Shown here piece after piece: positions 38,637 to 47,376 of a stretch of DNA of 64,000 nucleotides. Location: contig CAMVDU010000006.1 of NCBI GenBank assembly GCA_947166345.1, forward strand, positions 1-64,000, given 5' to 3'. The notes below the pieces were generated by a model, which worked only from the letters and a program-made list of their open reading frames with translations, had not been told where the DNA came from and did no database searches. The translations under genes were made by a program, and so were the position numbers. Source of the stretch: an uncultured Prevotellaceae bacterium. Lineage in GTDB: Bacteria; Bacteroidota; Bacteroidia; Bacteroidales; Bacteroidaceae. Every line of letters begins with the position of its first letter. Within the stretch, counting starts at the first letter, position 1.

Positions 38637-39101
38637 ATGAAATTATTGAGATTTATTTTGCTGACTCTGACGATAGCCATTGGAATGCCAGCAATGGCGG
38701 ATGACTACAAGTTCCTGTCTATTTCGCAGACTGATAACGTAGCCACTGTTGAAGTCGACAATATTGACAAGATCACGTTTGATACCGCCGACATGGTGCT
38801 TCATCTGAGCAATGGCACAGAGCAGCGTTTTCCTCTGGCTAACCTGTCGAAGATATCTTTCACCAACGACCCTTCAAGTATCGTCACCTTGGAGCATTCT
38901 AGTTCCAGTATCTACTACGACGGTGATGTGCTTCGTGTCAACGTAGCTGCTGGTGAGCGGATGAGTATCTATAATATGAAGGGCGAACAGGTTTTCACAT
39001 CGAACCATACCACTACCCTGCAACTGAACAACCTACCGAAGGGTATCTATATTGTCAAGGCAGGTCAAAACGAGACCAAGAAAATTCTGAATAAAAGATA
39101 G
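38637..39101 (+). CDS. Small secreted protein with T9SS type A-like sorting domain
   Basis: Signal peptide; MSIYNMKGEQVFTSNHTTTLQLNNLPKGIYIVKAGQNETKKILNKR. Confidence 0.75.
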   Translation: MKLLRFILLTLTIAIGMPAMADDYKFLSISQTDNVATVEVDNIDKITFDTADMVLHLSNGTEQRFPLANLSKISFTNDPSSIVTLEHSSSSIYYDGDVLRVNVAAGERMSIYNMKGEQVFTSNHTTTLQLNNLPKGIYIVKAGQNETKKILNKR

Positions 39102-39106
39102 GAAAC

Positions 39107-40120
39107 ATGACACCCAAGATCGTCACTTTCGGCGAACTACTCCTGCGCTTCTCCAAAAACGACCACCTCAGGCTGTCGCAAGGTGATTATTTTACCTGTA
39201 AATTTGGTGGCAGCGAGGCCAACGTAGCAGTATCGCTGGCCACTTTGGGCGACGAGGTATCTTATGTCACCCGTCTTCCTGACAATGCTGTGGGCCATGC
39301 TGCTGCTATGAGCCTGATGCAGTTGGGTGTGGACACGCAGCATGTACTCTATGGTGGCGGCCGCATCGGTACCTATTACTTTGAACCTGCAGCAGGCATG
39401 CGCTCTGCAAAGGTAATCTACGACCGTTCTGGGTCAGCTTACTATGAGCTGAAACCAGGCATGATTCCCTGGTGTACCATTCTGCGTAATGCCCAAGTGC
39501 TTCATGTATCGGGTATCACGGCAGCCATTTCACAAGATGCTGCTGATGCCACCTTTGAGGCTCTCGACATTGCCGACGAGTTAGGATTATTTGTTTCTTT
39601 CGATATCAACTACCGCAAGAACCTGTGGCGCTATGGTGCAGACCCGCGTCAGACGCTGAAGCGTATGCTGAGTCGTTGCGACTTTATGTTTGGCGATGCC
39701 ATAGAGTTTGAGTGGATGTGCGAACGTCAGCAACCGCCATACACAGCCATCGACAGCTCTTTCGAGATGCAGATGGACGAATACAACGAGTGGTTTCAGC
39801 AGTTGCACGAGGAGTTCCCACGTTGTAAGAAATGGCTCATGGGCATGCGCAACATGGTGGCCTCGAACCACCACCTGCTGACGGCTCTACTCTACACCGA
39901 CGGTACACTATTGAAGGCGCCCATCATGGATATTCCCGACGTTATTGACCCTGTAGGCGTTGGCGACGCGTTCATGGCGGGTTTGCTGCATGCCATCTAT
40001 GCCTTCCCTGGCGATGACCAAAAGGCTTTGAATTATGCCCTGGCTGCAGCAACAGTGAAGAACACCATCAATGGTGATTTCAATCTGGCAACAGATGAAG
40101 AAATAATGGCGCTGGTTTAA
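39107..40120 (+). CDS. PfkB-family sugar kinase (2-dehydro-3-deoxygluconokinase-like)
   Basis: MTPKIVTFGELLLRFSKNDHLRLSQGDYFTCKFGGSEANVAVSLATLGDEV...; DPVGVGDAFMAG. Confidence 0.88.
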   Translation: MTPKIVTFGELLLRFSKNDHLRLSQGDYFTCKFGGSEANVAVSLATLGDEVSYVTRLPDNAVGHAAAMSLMQLGVDTQHVLYGGGRIGTYYFEPAAGMRSAKVIYDRSGSAYYELKPGMIPWCTILRNAQVLHVSGITAAISQDAADATFEALDIADELGLFVSFDINYRKNLWRYGADPRQTLKRMLSRCDFMFGDAIEFEWMCERQQPPYTAIDSSFEMQMDEYNEWFQQLHEEFPRCKKWLMGMRNMVASNHHLLTALLYTDGTLLKAPIMDIPDVIDPVGVGDAFMAGLLHAIYAFPGDDQKALNYALAAATVKNTINGDFNLATDEEIMALV

Positions 40121-40139
40121 CATTCCGGCGCCATTTTTT
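40107..40139 (+). terminator. Terminator overlapping the kinase stop codon
   Basis: AATGGCGC...GCGCCATTTTTTT. Confidence 0.75.
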
Positions 40140-40161
40140 TGAGAGGACAATCCTCACCTCA

Positions 40162-41049
40162 TCAGAAATCAATGGTATCAACTACCTCCCAATCTGTTTC
40201 CGCTGTAAATACAAAGGTATTCATAGGATCGAAGAATCGTCCTTTAAACTGCGTCAGTTTGGTGTGAACAACGGGCACGTCTTTATAGCTGCGTTCCATA
40301 ATAATTTTATTTTCTTTATCCATCGCTTTCACAACCATATTCAGAGAGCAGGAATCACTCTGAAGGAAAGTATAAATGTAAGCGGCGAATGGTTCCTTGG
40401 CAGCCACCTTTTTAGAAACGCCAACCGATACTTCCTGTTGGGAATTCACGTTGCCACCATATCCTGTCACGGCATTCAGTACACCAGAACCACCGGTATA
40501 GAACACGTTCACATAACAAAGATTCTCTGGAACCGTTTCCTCAAAAACCATTTTCACAGCTGTTGTAGCCCGTTCCAACTGGATATAGTGAGTCTCAGGG
40601 TCATCAGTCACGACAAGTTCACCATAATAGTAAAAGGTGTCGGAATAATGATCTTCGTTGGTAAACTGAAGTTTCTTGGGGTCAGACAACGAGGGATTGC
40701 CCGTACTGCTATGAGCAAGTACCAACAACTGATATGTGCCAGGCTCAAGCATCATCGACACCTGTCCGAAGTCAGTATCAGTATTCTTCTGAGTGATGGC
40801 TTTCACCTTCTTCTCGCCTTGATAGAGTACGAAGTTAAACGTTTTACAATACTCTGTGATATTGACGACAGCTCGTGTCTGCGCTTCAAGTGGCGTAACC
40901 GTATTGGATTTCACGTTCAACACAACGTTGGCCCCAACAACAATAGTCCCAGGAGTATCCTCCTCTTCTTCTATTACTGCCTTCTCGCATGCGCAGCACA
41001 ACATGGTGGCAACAAGAAGGAGCGCATATCTACATGGTTTTAGAATCAT
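40162..41049 (-). CDS. FimB/Mfa2-like fimbrial anchor lipoprotein
   Basis: Lipobox LCCACEK; FNFVLYQGEKKVKAITQ...LEPGTYQLLVLAHSS... domain pattern. Confidence 0.75.
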   Translation of the reverse strand: MILKPCRYALLLVATMLCCACEKAVIEEEEDTPGTIVVGANVVLNVKSNTVTPLEAQTRAVVNITEYCKTFNFVLYQGEKKVKAITQKNTDTDFGQVSMMLEPGTYQLLVLAHSSTGNPSLSDPKKLQFTNEDHYSDTFYYYGELVVTDDPETHYIQLERATTAVKMVFEETVPENLCYVNVFYTGGSGVLNAVTGYGGNVNSQQEVSVGVSKKVAAKEPFAAYIYTFLQSDSCSLNMVVKAMDKENKIIMERSYKDVPVVHTKLTQFKGRFFDPMNTFVFTAETDWEVVDTIDF

Positions 41050-41089
41050 ATTATTCTGCTTTAGGTTTTAGTTACTGGTAAAAAGAAAA

Positions 41090-41884
41090 TTAATGTTTGA
41101 TCTCGATGTCGCGTTTCACGTTATTCCTGATCTTTGCCAGATAGCGTTTCATACCCTCGGCATCTTTCTGGTCGATAATCTCAAGCAGTTCCTTCAGTTC
41201 CGTACGGATCTGAGCCACTTGATCGTGGGTATATGGGTTGAAAAGTATTTCCTGCAACAGGTAGTCATCCTCGTTAAGAACGCCCTTGGCTATACGCATG
41301 TGGCGTTTGAAGGTAGTGCCTGGCGCATCTTGATGCTTCATCACAGCAGCAAAGACGAAAGTGCTGACGAAGGGGATAGACAGCGAATAGGCCACCGTCT
41401 TGTCATGCTCTTCAAACGAATATTCATAGATATTCAGGCCTAGGCGCTGATAAAGGTCCTTGAAAAAGATGCGCCCCATGTAGTCGCCCTCGCTGATGAT
41501 AATAGCGTTCTCCTCGGAAAGCTGTTGCAGGTTGGCAAAGGTAGGACCAAACATCGGGTGAGTTGACACATAGCGCATACCCGTCTGCTCATAGAAGTCC
41601 TTCAGGTCAGTCTTCACGCTGGCTATATCGCTGATGATGCACTCCTTGGGTAGGAAAGGAATCACCTCTTTGAACACGGGAATGGTGTATTTCAACGTCA
41701 CGGCATTAATCAACAGCTCAGGCTCAAATGCCTTGATTTCCTCATAAGTAGTGAACCGTTGACAGTTATAGGTAAAGCGCATGCGCTTAGGGTCTTTTTC
41801 GAAGACTGCCACCTCATGGTCAAAACTCAGCAGGTCGATGAAGAAACTACCCATCTTACCTGCTCCCATTACTAATATCTTCAT
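41090..41884 (-). CDS. tyrA: Prephenate dehydrogenase
   Basis: MKILVMGAGKMGSFFIDLLSFDHEVAVFEKDPKR...; STHPMFGPTFAN. Confidence 0.88.
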   Translation of the reverse strand: MKILVMGAGKMGSFFIDLLSFDHEVAVFEKDPKRMRFTYNCQRFTTYEEIKAFEPELLINAVTLKYTIPVFKEVIPFLPKECIISDIASVKTDLKDFYEQTGMRYVSTHPMFGPTFANLQQLSEENAIIISEGDYMGRIFFKDLYQRLGLNIYEYSFEEHDKTVAYSLSIPFVSTFVFAAVMKHQDAPGTTFKRHMRIAKGVLNEDDYLLQEILFNPYTHDQVAQIRTELKELLEIIDQKDAEGMKRYLAKIRNNVKRDIEIKH

Positions 41885-41938
41885 GCTATTTGCTATAGGC
41901 AATTGGCTAAAAGCTAAACGCTAATAGCCAAAAGCCAT

Positions 41939-43003
41939 TTATTTGTTAATAATTTCCATCTGTTGACGCACACTCTCCTCGTGGATACCTTCGAAGACCT
42001 TAGCCACGAACTCGGCTCCCATACCCAGGAGTGAGCCTTGGGCACCACGCTTCGACAGGATCTCGTTATAACGTGAGGTTTGCAGCACGGTCATATTATG
42101 ATCCTTTTTGTACATACCGATTTCACGACACACACGCATGCGCTTGGCCAGGATATCCATAATCTGGTTGTCCAACTCGTCAATCTGCTTACGTAGCTGA
42201 ACAATGCCCTCTGTAGTGGTATGCTCATCACGAATCACCAGCAACGACAGGATATAGTCAAGCACGTCGGGTGTTACCTGTTGGGAGGCATCACTCCACG
42301 CTTTGTCAGGATCGCAATGGCTCTCCACAATCAGACCATCGAAGCCAAGGTCCATCGCCTGCTGACACAACGGAGCGATAAGCTCACGCCGGCCACCGAT
42401 ATGACTGGGGTCACTAATAATTGGAAGTTCCGGTATGCGACGATGTAACTCTATGGGTATCTGCCACATAGGCATATTTCGATAAATCTTTTTCTCATAC
42501 GATGAGAATCCACGATGGATGGCTCCCAAACGTTTCACGCCGGCCTGGTTGATACGTTCCAAAGCACCAATCCACAGCTCGAGATCGGGGTTCACGGGAT
42601 TCTTTACAAATACGGGAACATCGACACCTTTCAGAGAGTCGGCCAATGCCTGCATGGCAAAGGGGTTGGCCGAGGTACGGGCACCAATCCACAGGATGTC
42701 GATGCCATATTTCAATGCCAGCTCCACATGTTCGGGTGTAGCCACCTCGGTAGCCACGAGCATCTTTGTTTCTTCCTTTACCTGTTTCAGCCATTGCAGG
42801 GCAGGTTCACCATGCCCCTCGAAACCTCCCGGCTTGGTACGAGGCTTCCACACGCCTGCACGAAAGTTGTGGCAGCCTTTCATGGCAAGTTGCTTGGCTG
42901 TTGTCATCACTTGTTCCTCAGTCTCGGCAGAGCAAGGGCCTGCAATCACGAAGGGACGTTCGTTGTCACTTGGCAAATTCAATGGTGCTAATTCTAATTC
43001 CAT
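41939..43003 (-). CDS. Bifunctional DAHP synthase / chorismate mutase
   Basis: FVIAGPCSAETEEQVMTTAKQLAMKGCHNFRAGVWKPRTKPGGFEG...; C-terminal CM domain (IDELDNQIMDILAKRMRVCREIG). Confidence 0.93.
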   Translation of the reverse strand: MELELAPLNLPSDNERPFVIAGPCSAETEEQVMTTAKQLAMKGCHNFRAGVWKPRTKPGGFEGHGEPALQWLKQVKEETKMLVATEVATPEHVELALKYGIDILWIGARTSANPFAMQALADSLKGVDVPVFVKNPVNPDLELWIGALERINQAGVKRLGAIHRGFSSYEKKIYRNMPMWQIPIELHRRIPELPIISDPSHIGGRRELIAPLCQQAMDLGFDGLIVESHCDPDKAWSDASQQVTPDVLDYILSLLVIRDEHTTTEGIVQLRKQIDELDNQIMDILAKRMRVCREIGMYKKDHNMTVLQTSRYNEILSKRGAQGSLLGMGAEFVAKVFEGIHEESVRQQMEIINK

Positions 43004-43018
43004 AGGTATATTTACGTT

Positions 43019-44197
43019 TTACTTGTTTACGATTTCTTTGATGCGCTCCAGAGCGACTTGTATCTTTTCCTCTTTGGCACAAAGCGAGATACGGATATAG
43101 CGTTCACCGTTCGAGCCGAAGATGAAGCCTGGGGTGATGAAAACACGGGCCTCATGCAGAACACGCTCCGTGAGATCTTCTACGTTCTGAATACTCTCGG
43201 GAATCTTGCCCCAGAGGAACATGCCCACCTGATTCTTGTCGTAGGTACATCCAAGCACATCCATGATCTTCTCGGCCCACTGGCGGCGACGGGCATAGGT
43301 TTCGATATTGTATTCGAGATGCCAGGCCTCGTCGTTCTTATAGGCTTCGGCAGCAGCCAGCTGGATGCCACGGAAAATGCCACTCTCTATGTTCGACTGT
43401 ACCTTCAATATCCACTGGATGAACTGCGCATTAGAGGCACAAAGACCCACGCGCCAGCCAGGCATGTTGTGACTCTTCGACATAGAGTTGAACTCTATGC
43501 AACAGTCCTTGGCGCCAGGAACCTGCAGGATACTGAGATGTTCCTCGCTCAGAATGAAGCTGTAGGGATTGTCATTCACCACAACGATGTCGTAATCTTT
43601 AGCGAACTTCACCAAGCGCTCATAGGTCTCCTTGCTGGCACGACCCCCTGTGGGCATATTGGGATAGTTGGTCCACATCAGCTTCACCTTGCTCAAGTCC
43701 ATCTTCTCCAACTGATCAAAATCGGGCTGCCAGCCATTGTCTTCGCGCAGGTCATAGTTCACGATCTTAGCACCCAGAATCTTGCTCAGCGACGTATAGG
43801 TGGGATAGCCAGGATTAGGCACCAGCACCTCATCGCCAGGATTCACGAAGGCAAGCGTTACGTGTAGGATGCCTTCCTTCGAACCAATCAGAGGTAATAC
43901 TTCCGTCTTAGCATCAAGGTCCACGTTATACCAGCGCTTGTAGAAGCCACTCATGGCCTCTCTCAGCTCAGGTGTTCCCTGTGTGGGCTGATAGCCGTGG
44001 GCGTTGGGTTGCTGGGCAACCTCACAAAGCTTATCGATGGTCTGCTTTGACGGGGGCATATCGGGACTGCCAATGGCCAAGGAGATAATGTCCTTACCCT
44101 CAGCATTCATCTGTGCCACCTCTTTCAGCTTACGGCTGAAGTAGTACTCCTGTACCAAACTTAATCTATCTGCTGGCTGTATCATAATAATTATCAA
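43019..44197 (-). CDS. PLP-dependent aminotransferase (aromatic operon)
   Basis: SLAIGSPDMPPSKQTIDKLCEVA..., NYPNMPTGG, FNSMSKSHNMPGWRVG. Confidence 0.92.
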   Translation of the reverse strand: MIIIMIQPADRLSLVQEYYFSRKLKEVAQMNAEGKDIISLAIGSPDMPPSKQTIDKLCEVAQQPNAHGYQPTQGTPELREAMSGFYKRWYNVDLDAKTEVLPLIGSKEGILHVTLAFVNPGDEVLVPNPGYPTYTSLSKILGAKIVNYDLREDNGWQPDFDQLEKMDLSKVKLMWTNYPNMPTGGRASKETYERLVKFAKDYDIVVVNDNPYSFILSEEHLSILQVPGAKDCCIEFNSMSKSHNMPGWRVGLCASNAQFIQWILKVQSNIESGIFRGIQLAAAEAYKNDEAWHLEYNIETYARRRQWAEKIMDVLGCTYDKNQVGMFLWGKIPESIQNVEDLTERVLHEARVFITPGFIFGSNGERYIRISLCAKEEKIQVALERIKEIVNK

Positions 44198-45024
44198 TTG
44201 GATTTATACTCTCCTAAAATTTTCAGGTCGCGTGTCAACGGGATGATGGCATCCACCGCCTGACGATAACGTGTCAAGTCACTATAGGTCACATCAACAT
44301 AGAACAGGTACTCCCACTCCCTACCGATGATGGGCAACGACTGAATCTTCGTCAGGTTAATCTTGTAGAACGACAAGATGGCGAGGATGGCCGACAGCGA
44401 TCCCTCTTCGTGAGGCAGGGCAAAGACAATGCTCGACTTGTTGGTATCGACCAGCGGACGCAACATGTCTGCCTTCTGTGGAGCCGAGCACACCAAAAAG
44501 CGGGTGAAGTTGTGCTTATTATCCTCAATACCGTCCTCCAGCACCTTCAGTCCATAGAGTCTGGCAGCCTCAGCATGACAGATGGCCGCCCATCCCTTGT
44601 GCTGCCCTTCGGCAATCATCTTAGCCGAGCCTGCAGTATCGTCACCTTCAACGATGCGCAGGTTGGGATGGTGCTCCAAATAGTGGCGTGTCTGCATCAG
44701 GGCCACAGGATGCGAGTGTACCTCGGTAATGGTATCCCAGTCATCATCGGGCAGACAGCAGATACAATGAGTGATGTGCAGTTTATGCTCGCCCACAACG
44801 GTTGTACCGCTATCACGCAGCAGCTCATAGTTGTGTAGCAACGAGCCTGCAATGGTATTCTCGATGGCGGCCATAGCCACCACAGTTGGGTCTTTGCGGA
44901 TGCTGTCATAAACCTGCTCGAAGGTCTGGCAACAAATCAACTGCAGTTGTTCACCCTTGAAGTACTGATGGGCTGCGATGTCGTGGAAAGACCCTATTTC
45001 TCCTTGTATTGCTATTCTCTTCAT
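44194..45024 (-). CDS. pheA: Prephenate dehydratase
   Basis: MKRIAIQGEIGSFHDIAAHQYF..., ACT domain; ATGA overlap with the downstream aminotransferase. Confidence 0.93.
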   Translation of the reverse strand: MKRIAIQGEIGSFHDIAAHQYFKGEQLQLICCQTFEQVYDSIRKDPTVVAMAAIENTIAGSLLHNYELLRDSGTTVVGEHKLHITHCICCLPDDDWDTITEVHSHPVALMQTRHYLEHHPNLRIVEGDDTAGSAKMIAEGQHKGWAAICHAEAARLYGLKVLEDGIEDNKHNFTRFLVCSAPQKADMLRPLVDTNKSSIVFALPHEEGSLSAILAILSFYKINLTKIQSLPIIGREWEYLFYVDVTYSDLTRYRQAVDAIIPLTRDLKILGEYKSN

Positions 45025-45056
45025 ATCTCAATTATTCACTTATCATTTAATAAGAA

Positions 45057-45147
45057 GCCCCACTTTCACTCTTCGTGAAGCGGGGCCTTATTTCAATTCT
45101 CAATTTTCCATTAACAATTATCTATTACATACGACTACCCGCTTCAC
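45057..45147 (-). promoter_or_regulatory. Transcription attenuator (antiterminator/terminator) of the pheA operon
   Basis: Minus strand: segment 1 GTGAAGCGGG (45147-45138), segment 2 GCCCCGCTTCAC (45086-45075), segment 3 GTGAAAGTGGGGC (45069-45057). 1:2 perfect over 10 bp, 2:3 pairs 12 bp with one bulge, then TTCTTATT. Confidence 0.82.
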
Positions 45148-45199
45148 AATGGCTTGTAAAGTAATAATAATAGTAATAGTATGCATTGAATTTCGACAT
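45125..45199 (-). CDS. Attenuator leader peptide MSKFNAYYYYYYYFTSHCEAGSRM (24 aa)
   Basis: ATG TCG AAA TTC AAT GCA TAC TAT TAC TAT TAT TAT TAC TTT ACA AGC CAT TGT GAA GCG GGT AGT CGT ATG TAA, between a TAATTTTG promoter box and the attenuator. Confidence 0.82.
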   Translation of the reverse strand: MSKFNAYYYYYYYFTSHCEAGSRM

Positions 45200-45229
45200 A
45201 AAATCTTACGATTTATTATTATTCGGGTG

Positions 45230-45237
45230 CAAAATTA
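45230..45237 (-). promoter_or_regulatory. -7 box TAATTTTG of the pheA operon
   Basis: Minus strand TTATAATTTTGCACCC, 30 nt before the leader ATG. Confidence 0.6.
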
Positions 45238-45278
45238 TAACAATTCCTTGAATCTGCCAAACTTTTTGCCAAAAATTT

Positions 45279-46157
45279 TCAAATTCCAAACGGATTCATA
45301 TTGGAATAGGCCTGTTTCACCCGCTGTTCGACACCCTCGGCAGAGTAATCGCCGCTTACATCCGACGTCTCTTTGGGGTTCAGTTCCAGCACCTTCTGCA
45401 TATCCTCCTCGGCACCCTGCTTATCACCTTTGTCGAATTTTATCTTTCCGCGCTCACGGAAGGCATCAAGATGGAAGGGATTCGCCTCAATCACCCTATC
45501 ATAGAAACTGATGGCCTTGTCGTCATCACCCTTGGCATGCTCCAGTCGGGCACAAAGCATCAGCACGTCCTCCTGTTCCTCCGTACGCTCCAGCAGGTAG
45601 TTGGCATCTTCCGCGGCCCCGTTCAACTCACTCATCTTCAAGAGTGTCTGTCCACGCAGCAGACGGGCATCCAACAGATTCTCGTCAAGAGCCACCGCCT
45701 TCGTCAGCCGTGCAATACCATTGATCAGATCCTGCTTGCCCAGATAGGCCTGTGCGTACTGATAGTTCACCTCGGCGTTCTCAGCATCCGCCTGCTCTGC
45801 CTGCTGACATGCCTCCAACATCTCGTCGTAGTTCTCTTCCTGATAAGCCAGATGAGCGATACGTTGCCATAGCGACACATTCTCAGGCTGTGTCTGAGCC
45901 ATCACCTTCAGCTCAGCAACAGCCTCATCCAGGTTACCCTGTCGCGTCAACGCCTGCTGCAGGTAGTCGCGCGTTTCCAGGTCATCCTGTATCTCCAGCG
46001 CCTTGCGATAGCACTTTACGGCATAGTCCGTCTGTCCCATGCGCATAGCCTTTACCCCGTCATATTTCAGCAGGTCGAAGTTTTTTGCCTCGGCATTCTT
46101 TTTCTCTTCTTCGGGACTCAGTTCTGCCCCTCCAAACAATGTTTTCCAAAAGCCCAT
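45279..46157 (-). CDS. Tetratricopeptide repeat protein
   Basis: MGFWKTLFGGAELSPEEEKKNAEAKNFDLLKYDGVKAMRMGQTDYAVKCYRKALE...; TPR periodicity. Confidence 0.85.
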   Translation of the reverse strand: MGFWKTLFGGAELSPEEEKKNAEAKNFDLLKYDGVKAMRMGQTDYAVKCYRKALEIQDDLETRDYLQQALTRQGNLDEAVAELKVMAQTQPENVSLWQRIAHLAYQEENYDEMLEACQQAEQADAENAEVNYQYAQAYLGKQDLINGIARLTKAVALDENLLDARLLRGQTLLKMSELNGAAEDANYLLERTEEQEDVLMLCARLEHAKGDDDKAISFYDRVIEANPFHLDAFRERGKIKFDKGDKQGAEEDMQKVLELNPKETSDVSGDYSAEGVEQRVKQAYSNMNPFGI

Positions 46158-46333
46158 AGTACTGTATTCTTTGTTTTTGGCCACAAAGTTACCATTTATT
46201 TTCCATTCAATAAAGGAAAAACAAAGAAAAATAATGCTCTAAAACAAAATAAAACCGTAAAATAATTTGCTACTTTGCAAAATAACCTGTATCTTTGTAC
46301 TCAAATTATCAGCAATTATAATCAACAACGACT

Positions 46334-46525
46334 ATGCTAAGCCTAAAAACATTATTGTTCTTTGGTGGACTGGGCGCACCTGAGATTCTGATTATCGCCC
46401 TGATTGTGTTGCTATTGTTTGGCGGCAAAAAGATTCCTGAGATGATGCGCGGCCTGGGAAAGGGCGTGAAGAGCTTCAAGGACGGAATGAAAGAAGGAGA
46501 AGAGGAAGTGAAGAGTGAAAAGTGA
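46334..46525 (+). CDS. tatA: Sec-independent translocase TatA/E
   Basis: [43 protein letters not shown]. Confidence 0.95.
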   Translation: MLSLKTLLFFGGLGAPEILIIALIVLLLFGGKKIPEMMRGLGKGVKSFKDGMKEGEEEVKSEK

Positions 46526-46545
46526 ATAATGGGCTACCGCCTTTG
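46514..46545 (+). repeat. 32-bp dispersed repeat, copy 2, encoding the tatA C-terminus
   Basis: AGTGAAAAGTGAATAATGGGCTACCGCCTTTG. Confidence 0.8.
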
Positions 46546-46550
46546 AAGTG

Positions 46551-47303
46551 ATGAGTAAGCAGGCCACGTTCTGGGAGCACCTTGACGAACTGCGGTGGGC
46601 CATCCTGCGCTCGCTGGGGGTGACGGTGGTCTTTGCCGTAGCCTTGTTCTGTCTGAAAGACCAACTCTTCAACGTGGTGCTGGCACCTCGCACAAGCAGC
46701 TTCATAACCTACCGACTGATAGGAGCCGACAGCTTCAGCATCCATTTGATGAACATCGGACTGACAGAACAGTTCATGACCCACCTGCGGGTGGCCATCT
46801 ATGCCGGACTGCTCTTTGCCCTACCCTACGTGCTCTACGAACTGTTCCGTTTTGTGTCGCCAGGACTCTATCAAAATGAGCGAAAGGCAGCCACGTGGAT
46901 TGTGGGTTCATCGTATCTGATGTTTTTATTGGGTACACTCATCAATTACTTCATTATATTTCCTTTTACTCTCAGATTCTTAGGAACTTACCAAGTGAGC
47001 GAGGATGTGGTAAACATGCTAACGTTGCAGTCATATATCGACACACTCATCACCATGAGCTTCGTTCTTGGGCTGGTATTCGAGTTGCCTGTTGTATGCG
47101 CCATCCTCGGCAGGATGGGCTTCATCAACGGCAATCTGATGCGACGCTATCGCCGTCATGCTATCGTAGCTATCCTGATCATCGCCGCCATCATCACCCC
47201 CACCACGGATATGTTCACCCTGCTAGTGGTCTCCGTTCCCATCTGGCTGCTTTACGAAATGAGCATCCTGCTGGTGCCTTCACAGAGCAACAGGTCCTCA
47301 TAA
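46551..47303 (+). CDS. tatC: Twin-arginine translocase TatC
   Basis: MSKQATFWEHLDELRWAILRSLGVTVVFAV...; 6 TM. Confidence 0.95.
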   Translation: MSKQATFWEHLDELRWAILRSLGVTVVFAVALFCLKDQLFNVVLAPRTSSFITYRLIGADSFSIHLMNIGLTEQFMTHLRVAIYAGLLFALPYVLYELFRFVSPGLYQNERKAATWIVGSSYLMFLLGTLINYFIIFPFTLRFLGTYQVSEDVVNMLTLQSYIDTLITMSFVLGLVFELPVVCAILGRMGFINGNLMRRYRRHAIVAILIIAAIITPTTDMFTLLVVSVPIWLLYEMSILLVPSQSNRSS

Positions 47304-47305
47304 GC

Positions 47306-47358
47306 CCCATTAGACCCAAAAGACCCATTAGACCTATTAGTCCAATAACTCCATTAGA
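47306..47358. repeat. About 6 x 9-bp intergenic array after tatC
   Basis: CCCATTAGA CCCAAAAGA CCCATTAGA CCTATTAGT CCAATAACT CCATTAGA. Confidence 0.85.
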
Positions 47359-47376
47359 CCCAAACAACAAAAGACT

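Noticed and set aside
40264-41043. 259-aa plus-strand ORF
   Set aside because: Antisense to the FimB/Mfa2-like lipoprotein gene, which has signal peptide, lipobox and family pattern.
43058-43867. 269-aa plus-strand ORF
   Set aside because: Antisense to the aminotransferase gene in a clear operon.
45161-45181. Poly-Tyr codons as a mere AT-rich trinucleotide repeat
   Set aside because: TAT and TAC are mixed, the frame starts at an ATG and ends at a stop, and it is followed by precisely placed mutually exclusive stems before an aromatic amino acid operon; kept as an attenuator.
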